DNA of 64,000 nt from Piliocolobus tephrosceles (taxonomy: Eukaryota; Chordata; Mammalia; Primates; Cercopithecidae). The notes beneath the pieces were generated by a model. It saw nothing but the letters and a program-made list of their open reading frames with translations, did no database searches and had not been told where the DNA came from. The stretch spans positions 6,549,918 to 6,613,917 of the forward strand of contig NC_045436.1 in the NCBI RefSeq assembly GCF_002776525.5. Reading direction: 5' to 3'. The translations under genes and the position numbers were made by a program. Below are positions 11,815 through 23,573 of this stretch, in pieces. Within the stretch, counting starts at the first letter, position 1. Every line of letters starts with the position of its first letter.

Positions 11815-11949
11815 AGGTTCTTACAACATGGCTGGACTTTAGAAGCACTTGGGATCTCATAAAATATGCCTGATATAGAGACTAGAAACATTATTTTTCT
11901 AAGCACTCTCCAGATTATTCTAATATGCAGTCAGGTTTAAGAACCACTG
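11815..11949 (-). repeat. MER5A-like hAT DNA-transposon remnant
   Basis: Read on the minus strand it begins cagtggttcttaaacctgac, then attagaataatctggagag, the MER5A pattern. Confidence 0.65.
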
Positions 11950-11989
11950 GGATGGGAGCATCTGAAGGAGTATCAGGGTCATGATTACA

Positions 11990-12960
11990 TGTGGTGAGCA
12001 GGAAAAAAGGAGTCTGAGCGATAACAGCACGTGTGAAATTAGTCATACGTCTGACTGGTGGTCAAGAGCAGTGCCCGGGTATCCCAAGATATGACTAGTC
12101 ACCCAAACAAGAACAACCAGTTTGTTTGGCCAGTGACACACAGGATCTTTAAAGGGGGTCACCCCTTGCTGCTTGGAGCATCCCAAATTTCCTAAGAGCA
12201 GAAGGCAAAGTAAGATTCCACAGGGAAAAGGAACACAGCTGGGTACTTTCCAAAGAGGCGGCACCTGAGACCAGCTTGGCATTCCTGAGGTGCTACCAAG
12301 GGAGATGCCGGGAAGAACATGAAACCTGCCTAACAGGAAACTGACCAGGGACATCCCTAGAAATACTGCACCACACTTGGAGACACCAAGCAGGACGGAA
12401 GTTTAACCTCCGCTCTGTGGTCATGTGGCTGTGAAAACCACGGACTACTTCTCTCCCATGAGAGACCCTGTGGAGTGGAGTCTGCAGGATTAGAAAGTCT
12501 CAGGTGTGCCTGTCACGGTTTGGACAGGCTGGGCCTCAGCAGCAGGGAGAACAGTGGCTTTCAGGGGCCAGGAATGAGGAAGGGATATCCTGATCCTGTG
12601 ACCCTCTGTCACCTCCATTTCCACTTAACCTGGCCCAGTTTAGGGCCTGCTAATGGCCCAGCCGACTTCAGTAGCAAACGGGAAAGGTAGAGGAAAGCAG
12701 GAAGTGAGGCACGCACTCCTGCTCCTTTGCTAATAATCCTGACTTGCTCTTACTCCCCTGCCATCTGTCAGGGTTAGACTCCAGGTCATCCCTGGGGCTG
12801 ACAGAGAGAGACAGACAGGCCTCTACCCGAGGGCCCAGGGCAGCTGCAGGCTCACATAGGAGTCAAGTAGAGCCAGCCCAGCCGAATGTGGAGAGGAATT
12901 TCTTGTGCCTAGTCTCTTAGCTCTGTACCACAATCTCAGAGGAGGCCAGCAAGGGTCCAG
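11990..12960. other. Relatively GC-rich unique intronic block
   Basis: Nearly 1 kb without recognisable repeat and visibly richer in G and C than its surroundings. A 103-codon minus ORF (12043-12354) and a 71-codon plus ORF (12475-12690) have no family resemblance. It lies just on the downstream (transcript) side of exon 5. It could be ordinary unique sequence or a regulatory element; there is no direct evidence for either. Confidence 0.35.
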
Positions 12961-13223
12961 GAGAGCAAGGTAAGACAAAGGCTTTTCACTTTGGTTTCTT
13001 TGGATCTCCAGTGATTAATAAAAACTTTGGATCTTTTCAAGTGTATAGATCTTCCCCAAGTTTTTAACTGTTGATTGCTTTGTTTCCTTTTGGTGTAGAG
13101 CTCTGAACTTTTTACTTTATGTTTCTCTGAAAAATCTCTTATGTAATCTGTACTTCTATTTTCTTTGTTTTAATATTAGTTAGGAAGCTTATTCTAAAGT
13201 TGATTCAGTATTTTCATACTCAC

Positions 13224-13303
13224 TGCTGCAATGTTTCAAAGCCTTGTTCCTTATAGAGCAGTTCTTGCTTCATCTGTGAGAGTTCTCTCTTTAGCTTTTT
13301 AAC
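13224..13303 (-). CDS. WWC2: WWC2 coding exon 5 (coiled-coil segment)
   Basis: This 80-bp exon is preceded by a ttctctttaaag acceptor (AG 13305-13304) and followed by gtgagt (13223 downward). It starts in phase 0 and encodes VKKLKRELSQMKQELLYK then EQGFETLQ, plus two bases of a Gln codon completed by exon 6 (intron 5 is phase 2). The residues are strongly heptad-like (L-x2-E-L-x2-M-x2-E-L-L), so it continues the N-terminal coiled coil. No start or stop lies near it. It was located because WWC proteins require this block between exon 4 and the IDKKMS block. Confidence 0.95.
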
Positions 13304-13639
13304 CTTTAAAGAGAAATCAACATAAATATTGTTTGCAAATAATTAGCCACACAGACTATTGTTTTAAAAGATAATAAATTAATAAACGATTAAACACATA
13401 AACAAAGCCATTAGTTAAAGTAACATTTACTTTACCAGTTTCTCCTTCACATAAATTCTGTGGAAGGCATATGAATAATGCTTAAAACTATCAGTGATGT
13501 GTATTATTACTACTATTTACCTTCATTACCTTGCTTAGCAACATTCTTACGAGCTGGACATCATCATTGTCTCCAGCCGAAATGGGCAGAATAAGAACTC
13601 CAAGTCATGGCATCTCTATAAAAGTGTGTGTTTTTCCTT

Positions 13640-13970
13640 CTCACTGTGACAAGGGTCACTGCCCACCTCTCTATTCTTCGGATGTCCTGGCAGTTCCCTC
13701 TGCCTGGAAAGCTCTCCCCAGATCTCCAGCAGTTGACTCCCTGTCCCTCCAATGCTAGCTGAAATGTTACCTTTTCAAATAGGACTTCTTTAGCTCCCTG
13801 TCCCTGCCACGACTCTGTTTTATTTAGACCAGAGTATTTTTCAGGAGCTGAAATTCTCCATGTACACTGTCTGTCCTCCATGGGAAAGTAAGCTGCAATC
13901 CCCCAGCCATATCCTGAGATCTACAGCCATGCCAAGCAAACAGCAGATGATCAATAAATATTTGTTGTCA
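13640..13970 (+). repeat. L2 LINE 3' end
   Basis: Contains ttccctctgcctggaaagct and ends gatcaataaatatttgttg, the usual L2 3' terminus. The overlapping 105-codon ORF is a by-product. Confidence 0.8.
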
Positions 13971-14135
13971 AACTGATAAAATATATTTTTCCTGTTGTCA
14001 AATACATACTTTGGTAATAGCAATTCTAAAATTTGACAGATCACAAAAGCAGCATATGCCTGGTTTAGTCACAAACTAATAAAGGTCTTCACACGAGGGC
14101 TAGAAACTTCCATGTATTAAGTTACAGCCTTAAGT

Positions 14136-14446
14136 TTTTTGTTGTTGTTGTTGTTTGTTTGTTTGAGACAGAGTCTCGCTCTGTCGCCCAGGCTGGAGTG
14201 CAGTGGTGCGATCTCGGCTCACCGCAACTTCTGCCTCCCAGGTTCAAGCAATTCTCGTGCCTCAGCCTCCAGAGTAGCTGGGACTACAGGCGCCGCCACC
14301 ACACCCAGCTAGATTTTTTGTTTTTTAGTAGAGACGGGGTTTGACCATGTTGCCCAGGCTGGTCTTGAACTCCAGGGCTCAAGCGATCCACCTGCGTCGG
14401 CCTCCCAAAGTGCTGGGATTACAGGCGTGAGCCACCGTGCCCAGCC
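14136..14446 (-). repeat. Alu SINE (AluS-like)
   Basis: Full-length antisense Alu with a (GTT)n/(GTTT)n head. Flanks agccttaagtttt (14126-14138) and agccttaggtttt (14449-14461) are a target-site duplication with one mismatch. Confidence 0.93.
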
Positions 14447-14529
14447 AGAGCCTTAGGTTTTAAACATATTCTGTTGTGCAGTATTTTAGTGTGCTTTTAC
14501 ACTTGTATGCTGATTTATTTTACTCATTC

Positions 14530-15690
14530 CACAAATAGGTACTGACTCTCTACTATGTGTCCGGTGCCGGGCCTGAGTGTGAACAAAACAGACACGATCC
14601 CTGCCCTCAAGGATCTTACAGACAATGGAGCAGCCATATATTGAGCAAATAATCAGCCAACAAAAGAAATCTTAGTAATTACAAAAGGTGCTCTAAGTCC
14701 AGGATACTTAGATATGCCAAGAGAACAGAACCTCATTTAGTCTGAGGGCTTGGGTGGAGCCTGTCTGAAGAAACAATGTTTCAATTGAGAGGGTTAGTGG
14801 GGACTCACTTGGTAGAAGGGGTCCTCAACAGGAAGAGCTTGTGCAAAACCCTAAAGGGACAGCGGGGTGAGGGGGTATTCAGCCAACCTCTGGAATTTAA
14901 AGAATGCCACGTGGCTGGATTACAGAGAGTGGGGGTGGCAAAAGATGGAACTGGAAAAGGACTGATACATACATGCCACATTGAGAATTTGTCAATCTTA
15001 CTCTAAGAACGAGAATCAAGGAGATTAAAGCATGGCCTGCTTTATGATTTTAAATAGTCACTGTGACAACGCTGTGGGGACTGACCAGAAGTGCCACAAG
15101 GGTCCATCATGCCAGCACTGTGGGCTGGCATGTGAGTGCTGGCATGTGGGCAAGAGCCAGAGGAGGAGGATGCTTCAGAGGCAGAATCAACAGGACTTGG
15201 TGATGGACTCAACGTGGAGGGTAGGGGAGAGCATGTGACCAAAATCACATCAGGATTTTGGCTTGACAGCTGGGTGAATGAAGGTGCTTTCCTGGACAGC
15301 AGGACAAAATGTGGAAGAAAAGAGGTAGGATTTTCTTTAAGACATTTATTTCTGTGATGCCCAGGAGACTTCAGTGGCAACTAGAATATGTGGACTTGAT
15401 GTTCAAAAGTGTCTGGACTAGAGATAGATAATTGAGAGTCATTGGCATAAAGATGATATTTTAGGTGCAGCAGAATAAACAAGATTGATTACCTAAACGG
15501 GGTGTGTATTGAAAAGAGAAGAGCGTTCAAGAGCAAGCCTTGGGCATCTTCATTATCCACATATCTGCTAGAAGGAGAGACAAAATACACTGTGAAGTAG
15601 TGGCAAGAGATGTAAGAGGAAAAAAAAGGGCATCCTAGAATACAGGAGAACAATGTCAAGAGATAGACCGGGCACTATGAGGAACACCAT
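14530..15690 (+). repeat. L2 LINE fragments
   Basis: ctctactatgtgtccggtgc, gaacaaaacagacacgatcc and ctgccctcaaggatcttaca match L2. The segment 15400-15680 (gagagtcattggcataaaga) resembles L2 internal sequence. Divergence is high and borders are approximate. ORFs here (for example the 112-codon one at 15042-15380) are not conserved coding sequence. Confidence 0.6.
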
Positions 15691-16337
15691 GACAAAGACA
15701 GAAGCGGTGGAATACTCATGTTTGCATACCTTTAGGCACACTGCTTTGGGCAAAGCAGATATTCAATAACGCATCTGTTGAGTTTACCTGAAGGTTTATC
15801 CGTTTGTGCCTTACGTACTTATATTAGGGAAAAGAAATACAGTAATTATGTTTCAAGGCCCAATTTACAACTACAAAGAGTTATAAACAGTGCTACTGGA
15901 ACTCAAAGGAAGAAAGGATTACTTATGGCTTGGGGATGAGGGTGGAACTCCTTGAGAAGGCTACCTGAACTGGATTTTAAAGGTGCTGTAATGTGAATTA
16001 ACAGCAATGAGCTCATTCACAGTATATCACAAAAACATTTCAGTTTTCATATTAAACTATTATCATATCAAAAGAACCACAGCCATCAGTAGCTCATTCT
16101 ACAAGTATTTCTATTTAGGAAAGCATTCTCAAGCGCTTTTTGCCAAAAAGACAGCAACACTTTTATCTTTTGGGAAAAAAAAATCAGTCCAAAAATTGAT
16201 AGCACTTAAATATCTGAGCTAAAACCTGTCTTTACCTTTGAAAATACAGTTTGTTACAACAGCAACAAATAAAATAAAATACCTAGGAATTAACTTAACC
16301 AAAGAAGTGAAAAATTTCCACAATGAAAACTATAAAA

Positions 16338-16536
16338 CAAGCTTGCCCAACCCACGATAGCTTTGAATGCAGCCCAACACAAGTTCATAAACTTTCTTAA
16401 AACATTATGAAGATATTTGTTTTTTTTTTATTATTTTTTATCTTATCAGCTGTTGTTAGTGTATTTTACGTGTAGACCAAGACAATTCTTATACTTTCAC
16501 TGTGGCCCAGGGAAGCCAAAAGATTGAACAACCCTG
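16338..16536 (-). mobile_element. hAT-Charlie MITE (MER30-like) with 8-bp target-site duplication
   Basis: Read on the minus strand it starts cagggttgttcaatcttttg and ends gggttgggcaagcttg. It is flanked by identical ctataaaa at 16330-16337 and 16537-16544, the 8-bp duplication expected of hAT transposons. It sits inside L1, so it inserted after that L1. Confidence 0.85.
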
Positions 16537-16799
16537 CTATAAAACATTGATTAAAGAAATAGAAGAGGACACACAAAGGTAAGATAGACCATGTTCATGG
16601 ATTGGACGAATCAATATTATTAAAATGTCCATACCACCCCAAGTAATCTACAGATTCAATGCAATCCTTATCAAAACATCAAAATCCTTTCATAGATACA
16701 GAAAAAACAATCCTAAGATTTATATAGAACCAAAAAAGACCCAGAATATCCTGAGCAAAAACAACAAAACTAAGAGAATCACATTACCTGACTTCAAAC

Positions 16800-17226
16800 T
16801 GTTAAAGCAAACTAAATATGGCCTGAGAAGGACTTCATACTTCTATAATTGAGATCTCGTGGATGAACTGTAACCTAGCTTAATAGTCAGACAAAATTGA
16901 AAACCTAACAGTATATACCTGTAACAATAACTGAGTGTTGGCCAATCCCAGTGGCCATACTTCAACCACTCACAGATTGCTGAATGTTCAAACTGTGTTC
17001 AAACAAGGCAAATGCCAAGCTGTAACCAATCTCATTGTTTCTGTACCTCACTTCCAATTCCTGTACGTCACTGTACGTTTTTTGTCTATACATTTGTTCT
17101 GACCACAAGCACTCCCAGAGTCTCTGTGAGTCTGCTGTGAATCTGGGGGCTGTCCAATTCACAAATCGTTCATTGTTCAATTAAACTCCTTTAAATTTAA
17201 TTCGGCTGAAGTTTTTCTTTTTTCCA
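16800..17226 (+). mobile_element. Solo endogenous-retrovirus LTR inside L1
   Basis: L1 homology stops at 16799 and resumes at about 17227 at the same L1 position. The 427-bp insert starts TG, ends CA and contains attaaactcctttaaattt, resembling an LTR polyadenylation region. No internal viral genes are present, so it is a solo LTR. Class not determined. Confidence 0.75.
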
Positions 17227-18714
17227 AATTATACAACAGAGGTATAGTAATCAAAACAGCACACAACTGTCATAAAAACAGACACACAGATATAGAGAAC
17301 CAGGAAACAAATCCACAAATTTACAGTGAACTCATTTTTGACAATGGTGTCAAGAACACATATTGGGGAAAGGGGTGTCCCTTCAATAAATGGTGCTGGG
17401 AAAACTAAATATCCACATGCAGAAGAATGAAACTAGACCCCTATCTCTCTCCATATACAAAAATCAAGTGAAAACATTTGATTCAAACAATGGTGATATT
17501 GAACCCATTTAGAAATAATGAATTAAAAACAATTACTGTATCTTATTGACAAAAAATAGAAGTCTTAAAATCATTGGATTGCATGAGATCAATATTATAC
17601 AAAAAATCATTTGGATTATGATGATAGGCCAATTTAAATTTTTTTAAAAATTATTTAAGACATTCTTTATCTTGAAGAGCTATTAGTACCACCATGTTCG
17701 TTGCAGTATGATTCACAATAGCCAAGATACAGAAATAATCTAAAAGTTCATTGACAGATGAATGGATTAAAAAAACAGTGTGTGTATACACAATGGAATA
17801 TTATTCAACCTTTAAAAAGAAAGTCTGCAATATGTGACAATATGAATGAACCTTGAGGACATTATGCCAAGTGAAATAAGCAAGTCACAGAGGGACAAAT
17901 ACTGTATGATTCCACTTATGTAAAGTATCTAAAACAGGCTCACAGAAGCAGTAGCAAAATGGTGGTTGCCAGGTGATGAGGTGTACAGAAAAGGCAGAGT
18001 TGCTACAGGAAGTAAAGTTTCAGTTATGCAATATGAAAATTAGTCTAGAACTCTGCAGTACAACATTGTTTTTATAGCTGAATATAGTACACACTTAAAA
18101 ATTCTGTTAAGAGGGCAGATCTCATGTTAAGTGTTATTACTACAATAAAAATTGAAATCCAAAAAAAGTCTAAAATTGACCTGACAAACTTGGACTCTCC
18201 TCTGTTTAGGTGATATGAGTGAAATTTTATTCTGTGTTGGGTGACAATCACATAGGAAGCTAACCTGTGCTTTCTTTGTTCCCCACATTATTTAGTTTAC
18301 CTAAAGTTGGCTATACGCTACTGTTTTTATACTGGCGAGTCTTCTTAATGGACAACCAGAATGATTCTTAGCTCCCAAATACCAAGATGGCATTTTATGA
18401 ACTATCAAAAAGTTTGCTCCCATAAGTCAAATGAGTATTTCCAACTAGACATTATTGCTAGTTGTTTTGGTTTTATCGGTATGGTGTTAATTAGTAGTTC
18501 AACAACCTTTCATCTTTTGAACGACTTGGCATCATTCTAGCCACTGGAGGATCACTGTTTTCACTCTTCTGTTCTCTAATGCAGCCTCAAATGTGGAACA
18601 CAGAATGTAAAAACTAATGTCCTTAGATGATAACTAGAAGATTAAGCTAATGCTGACCCACAAGCTTAGCACAATGTAGACTCAACTAGGAAGCAGTAAT
18701 GAGAGCTAAATTTC

Positions 18715-18890
18715 TAAGTGCTTTTAATGTATTCCAGTCACTTTGCTAAATATAAATACCCATTTTCAATCCTCCAACTACTCTACTAGATACAGTCTTC
18801 ATTCTCATTTTATTGGTAAAGAACCTGGAACCTAAAGAGGAAAGGTAAGTAACCTGCTAAAGGTTACACTGCTATCACAGTCTATCTAGA
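18715..18890 (-). repeat. MIR/L2-type old repeat
   Basis: Contains ttcattctcattttattggt then taacctgctaaaggttac, the pattern of old tRNA-derived or L2 repeats. Family and strand uncertain. Confidence 0.45.
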
Positions 18891-20032
18891 ACCCAGGAGA
18901 ACTTCTAAAAATACAATTTAAAAAGTTTTGTTATTAATGGCATAATACATGTAAAAAGAAAGAAACTAGAATTGTAGCAAAATGACCTAAATAAAATCTG
19001 TGACCCTTATTCTGCCTTAGAAACTTCATTATTCCTGTATCCCACTGGAAATGAAGACATGAAAAGTCCACAGTCCCCAGTGTCTGTGTTTTCTCTCACA
19101 TTACTGAACTTAACTACAGCTGTAGCTAACCACCTAATTTTATTTCTAAGGAGCCAAATCTCACAACCCAGAGTACTAAATTGGAAGCAAGAGCCCATGA
19201 TTTCTGCACATTTCCCACTGTCTACACTGACTACGTTAAAGCAACTGATATTTTACATTGATTTCAGTTATTTCTGAAAACCAGGAAGATACTGTGATTA
19301 CACATGATAAGTATAACTGAAAATCACAGAGCTTCCTACCGCTTCTTATAATCCTAGAGTCATAGGTTTTATTTTAAAAGAAGGGGAAAGAAGATGACAA
19401 TGAAGGAAAAGTAAACTCTGGAAACCTATAGACCTTAGAAAGATCACAAGACAGACAGGTTTCAAAAGTTTGCCCTAAAAGTGAATCTTGCAACATTAAA
19501 GCTCTAACGAGCAAAATGGTATTTTACTAATGACTACCTTCCCTTTTCACCATTTTCTCCATTGTCTTGCAGGGAGCTCCTTAAGCAAGCCAATAAAGGA
19601 CAACTGTCAACTTGCTCCTTCTGGAAATCCTTCTCCTGACTACCACTTCCATCTTTACTGAAAATCCTCATCACCTACCTCATCTCTGAAGTCACCTTCA
19701 AAGAAAATAAGAAGCCAACTCCAGAGAGACAGTCAAAGAATTCAGAATAAAACATTGTTTAACTTTCATAAAGCATAGAGGAAAGCAGAATCCCAGATGC
19801 TGCTAGAACCATGTATGATGGCTAATAAATGGAATTTGTCATCAGAAACAAGATGGCTAAACACAACATATTTTTAAAAAATCTTTTGTTTAACAACAAA
19901 AGGAAATAAAACAAAAGCCAATGAGAAAAATTACATAAAACATTTATGAAAATACTATCTCAAGATACAAATAACAGATAAATATTAATATATAGAAGGT
20001 CAATGCTAGATTTCCACAAATTAAACCAGTAA

Positions 20033-20340
20033 GGCTGGGCGTGGTGGCTCACGCCTGTAATCCCAGCACTTTGGGAGGCCGAGGTGGGCAGATCACCTGA
20101 GGTCAGGAGTTCGAGACCAGCCTGGCCAGCATGGTGAAACCCCGTCTCTACTAAAAAATATAAAAATTAGCTGGGCATGGTGGCAGGCGCCTTAATCCCA
20201 GCTACTTGGGAGGCAGAGGCAGGAGAATCGTCTGAACCCAGGAGGCAGAGGTTGCAGTGAGCTGAGATCAAGCCATTGCACTCAAACCTAGGGGACAAGA
20301 GTGAGACTTCTCTCAAATAAAAAAGTTTAAAAAGAAAAAA
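20033..20340 (+). repeat. Alu SINE (AluS-like)
   Basis: Starts ggctgggcgtggtggctcac and ends in an A-rich tail. The flanking aaaccagtaa occurs on both sides (about 20023-20032 and 20344-20353). It sits at the left edge of an L1 fragment. Confidence 0.92.
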
Positions 20341-21238
20341 AAAAACCAGTAAATTACCACATGACCCAACAATTTTGCTTCAAGGCATATACCCAAGAGA
20401 AATGGAAACCTATGTCCATACAAACACTTGTACATGTAGGTTCACAGCAGCATTATCCATAATAGACAAAAAGTGGCAAAAACGCAAATATCTGCCAACT
20501 GATGACTGGATAAATAAAATATGGCCGAGTACAGTGGATCACGCCTATAATCCCAGCACTTTCGGAGGCCAAGGAGGGGGACTGCTTGAGGTCAGGAGTT
20601 CGAGACCAGCCTGACCAACACACCAAAACCCCATCTTTACTAAAAATACAAAAATTAGCTGGGCATGGTGGCATGTGCCTGTAATCCCAGCTATTCGGGA
20701 AGCTGAGGCAGGAGAATCACTTGAACCTGGGAGGCAGAGGGTGCAGTGAGCCAAGATTGCGCACTGCACTCCAGCCTCGGCGACACAGAGAAACTCTGTC
20801 CAAAAAATAATAAAATAAAAATAAAATAAAATAAAATAAAAGTGTATTCATATAGTGGAATATTATTTGGCAATACAAGGGATGAAGTTCTAACACATGC
20901 TACAACATGAACGAACCTTCAAAACATATGCTAAGTGAAAAAAGCCAGTCATAAATGATCACACAGTATAGACGCCATTTGTATGAAATATTTGTAACAG
21001 GCACATCGGGAAAGACAAGAAACAGTGGTTGTTCAGGGCTCGGAGGGTGGAGAAGAGAGGTGTGCGGAATGGGAAGAACCACTAATGGGCACAAGTTTCC
21101 CTCTGGGGGAAGGGAAAAATGTCCTACAGTTAGATTGTAATAATGGGTATGTAACTATGAATGTACTAAAACCCATTAAAATGTACATTTTAAATGGGCG
21201 AATTGTATGGTTTCTTAATAAAGCTGTTAAATTAAAAA
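20341..21238 (+). mobile_element. L1 LINE 3' end, interrupted by Alu
   Basis: L1 sequence such as ttcacagcagcattatccat is interrupted by an Alu at 20523-20842. It resumes with tggaatattatttggcaata and acatgctacaacatgaacga and ends in an A-run near 21230. Confidence 0.85.
20523..20842 (+). repeat. Alu SINE with (TAAAA)n tail, nested in L1
   Basis: Starts ggccgagtacagtggatcac. It ends with a (TAAAA)n tail at about 20805-20842. L1 sequence continues on both sides. Confidence 0.92.
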
Positions 21239-21399
21239 AAAAACTAGCAAATGGAAATACACATGGTAAAATATCATTTAAAAAAAAATCACCTACTAAT
21301 AAAGACAAAATAGAAAAGCATTGAATCATTACATACCAATTAAACTAGCAAACATGAAATACAAATAATAAAAATATGGTCAAATGGTTTCCTATTTCC

Positions 21400-21690
21400 G
21401 ATGCGCATCCACAACCTTTCCAGTGGTGTGTCAGGCCAACAGGCTCTTCTGTCTTCATTCCATCACCTGGATTAACTCTCTTCCTTTCTCCCTCGCTACT
21501 CTCCCCTTTTCCTCTCTATTGAGGCCACATTTGACTTCAAATTGCTTCTGGAAGATCCCACACGTTCTCCTGTGTCAAGACCTGTATGTATGCTGATTCT
21601 TCCCACCTGACCAATTTCTTCGTCACTTCTGTCCAATCTTTGCTCAAATTTTGCCTTCTCAATGAGACTTCTCCTGAACACCTATTCCGA
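21400..21690 (+). repeat. L2 LINE fragment
   Basis: Segments such as tttgctcaaattttgccttc and tcaatgagacttctcctgaa match the L2 3' region. Confidence 0.6.
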
Positions 21691-21699
21691 ACTGCAACC

Positions 21700-21840
21700 A
21701 AACTGAGTGTGGTGGTGTGTACCTGTAGTCCCAGTTACTTGGGAGGCTGAGGCAGGATGATCACATGAGCCCAGGAATTTGAGTCCAAGCTGGACAACAC
21801 TGCTGTCTCTCTCTGTTTTTTTTTTTTTTTTTTTTTTTTT
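21700..21840 (+). repeat. Partial Alu left monomer plus 25-base T run
   Basis: gagtgtggtggtgtgtacct through ccaagctggacaacactg is an Alu left-monomer piece. It ends abruptly at a (CT)n/T run (T at 21816-21840). Confidence 0.7.
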
Positions 21841-21992
21841 GGCTGTCTCTTAAACAAAAAACCAAAATAATAACAAAAATCCTGCAACCAGCTCTCCTTC
21901 ATTCCCCATGTCCTGTTCTATAGCACTCATTCCTCGTTGAATCAATTTTTAAAACATGAATAAAAGCTGAATTTATCAAAATGCTTTCTCTG

Positions 21993-22287
21993 GGCCGGGT
22001 ATGGTGGCTCACGCCTATAATCCCAGCACTTTGGGAGGCCAAGGCGGGTGGATCACTTGAGGTCGGGAGTTCAAGATCAGCCTGGCCAACATTCTGAAAC
22101 ACCGTCTCTACTAAAAATACAAAAATTAGCTGAGTGTGGTAGTACACGCCTGTAATCCCAGCTACTTGGGAGGCTGAGGTACAAGAATCGCTTGAACACA
22201 GGAGGCAGAGGTTGCAGGGAGCTGAGATCGTGCCACTGCATTTCAGCCTGGGTGACACAGCGAGACTCTGTCTCAAGAAAAAAAAAA
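21993..22287 (+). repeat. Alu SINE (AluS-like)
   Basis: Starts ggccgggtatggtggctcac and ends ctcaag plus an A-run. The two minus-strand ORFs across it are antisense Alu. Confidence 0.93.
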
Positions 22288-22738
22288 GCTTCCACTGTGT
22301 CTATTGGAATAATTAATAATTTCCCTTCACTCTGTTAGTACAGTGAATAATTTTCAAATCCTAAAATTGTATATTCCTAGGATAAACCCACCTTGACCAT
22401 TATATGTAATTTTAAAATGTTGCTGTATTTAGTTTATAATATTTTGTTTTGGAATTTTGCTTCTTTGCTTATGAATATGGTTGGCTTATATTTTGTTCAT
22501 ACAATCTTGTCAGAATTTGATGTCAAAGTTGTGCTAGGCTAATCTTGAGGGTTTCTCTGGAATTTCAATCATGTTAACAGGGCCATTCAGATTTTTTCCA
22601 TCATCTCGAATCAGTTTTGGTTAATAATATTTCAATACAAAGTTAGTCATTTCACTTCAAAATTCAAATGTAATAGTATAAATTTTCTCATGCCTCTTTA
22701 TTTCTTAAGCATGTTTTCATTCCCTGTACAAAATTTTT

Positions 22739-23118
22739 TTTCTTTTTATTTATTTTTTTATTATTATTATTTTTTATTATACTTTAAGTTCTAGGGTACA
22801 TGTGCATAACGTGCAGGTTTGTTACATATATATATATGTGCCATGTTGGTGTGCTGCATCCATCAACTCGTCAGCACCCATCAATTCATCATTTATATCA
22901 GGTATAACTCCTCAATGCAATCCCTCCCCCCTCCCCCCTCCCCATGATAGGCCCCATTGTGTGATGTTCCCCTTCCCGAGTCCAAGTGAGCTAGTTCAAC
23001 CATTATGGAAAACAGTATGGCAATTCCTCAAAGATCTAGAACTAGATGTACCATATGACCCAGCCATCCCACTACTGGGTATATACCCAAAGGATTATAA
23101 ATTATGCTACTACAAAGA
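22739..23118. mobile_element. 5'-inverted (twin-primed) young L1 with 17-bp target-site duplication
   Basis: 22739 to about 22989 is antisense L1 3' UTR: poly-T head, then ctagggtacatgtgcataac, then a C-rich run. From about 22990 to 23118 it switches to sense ORF2 (ttcaaccattatggaaaaca; gggtatatacccaaaggatt). The identical ccctgtacaaaattttt at 22722-22738 and 23119-23135 brackets the whole unit, so both halves arrived in one event. Confidence 0.92.
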
Positions 23119-23270
23119 CCCTGTACAAAATTTTTATTTGTTCATTTTCTCTTCTTAATTTTGAGTCAGTCCTGAGAGATATGTCAATTTTATCATTCTT
23201 TAAAAAACCAAAATTGCTTTTGTTGATCCTTTCTCTTATGGCCATGTTTTCTATTTCAGTAACTTTTACT

Positions 23271-23573
23271 TTTTTTTTTTCTTTTTGAGACGGAGTTTCG
23301 CTCTTGACAGTTGCGCAGGCTGGGTGCAATGGCGCAATCTCAGCTCACTTCCATCTCTGCCTCCCAGGTTCAAGCGATTCGCCTGCCTCAGTCTCCGGAG
23401 TAGCTGGGATTACAGGCGTGTGCCACCGTGCCCGGCTAATTTTTTTATTTTTAGTAGAGACGGGGTTTCACCATGTTGGTCAGGCCGGTCTCGAACTCCT
23501 GAATTCAAGTGATCCATCTACTTTGACCTCCCAAAGTGCTGGGATTACAGGTGTGAGCCACTGTGCTCAGCTG
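23271..23573 (-). repeat. Alu SINE (AluS-like)
   Basis: Full-length antisense Alu. Flanks gtaacttttactttt (23259-23273) and gtaatttttactttt (23574-23588) form a target-site duplication with one mismatch. The 129-codon plus ORF here is antisense Alu. Confidence 0.92.

Larger units (their letters stand above)
7552..13223 (-). other. WWC2 intron 5
   Basis: 5,672 bp containing two Alus, two local tandem duplications, CT/TA and CA microsatellites and a MER5A-like element. 9060-10170 and 10509-11800 are AT-rich with no recognised content. 11990-12960 is unique and more GC-rich than the rest of the intron. Confidence 0.8.
16240..18165 (+). mobile_element. L1 LINE 3' portion, interrupted by two later insertions
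   Basis: ORF2-like sequence (aaaatacctaggaattaact; gattcaatgcaatccttatc) runs to a 3' end near 18165 (aataaaaattgaaatcc). Frames are broken by stops. A hAT element (16338-16536) and a solo LTR (16800-17226) split it. Old primate or mammalian L1 by divergence. Confidence 0.85.

Noticed and set aside
12043..12354. 103-codon minus ORF in the GC-richer block
   Set aside because: No recognisable domain, no splice context and no link to WWC2 frame; GC-rich sequence yields such ORFs by chance.
13564..13881. 105-codon minus ORF
   Set aside because: Largely antisense L2.
16800..17226. Complete provirus
   Set aside because: Only one LTR is present, with no gag, pol or env sequence between LTRs; a solo LTR is the simplest reading.
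21899..22276. 125-codon minus ORF
   Set aside because: Minus-strand reading of a plus-oriented Alu.
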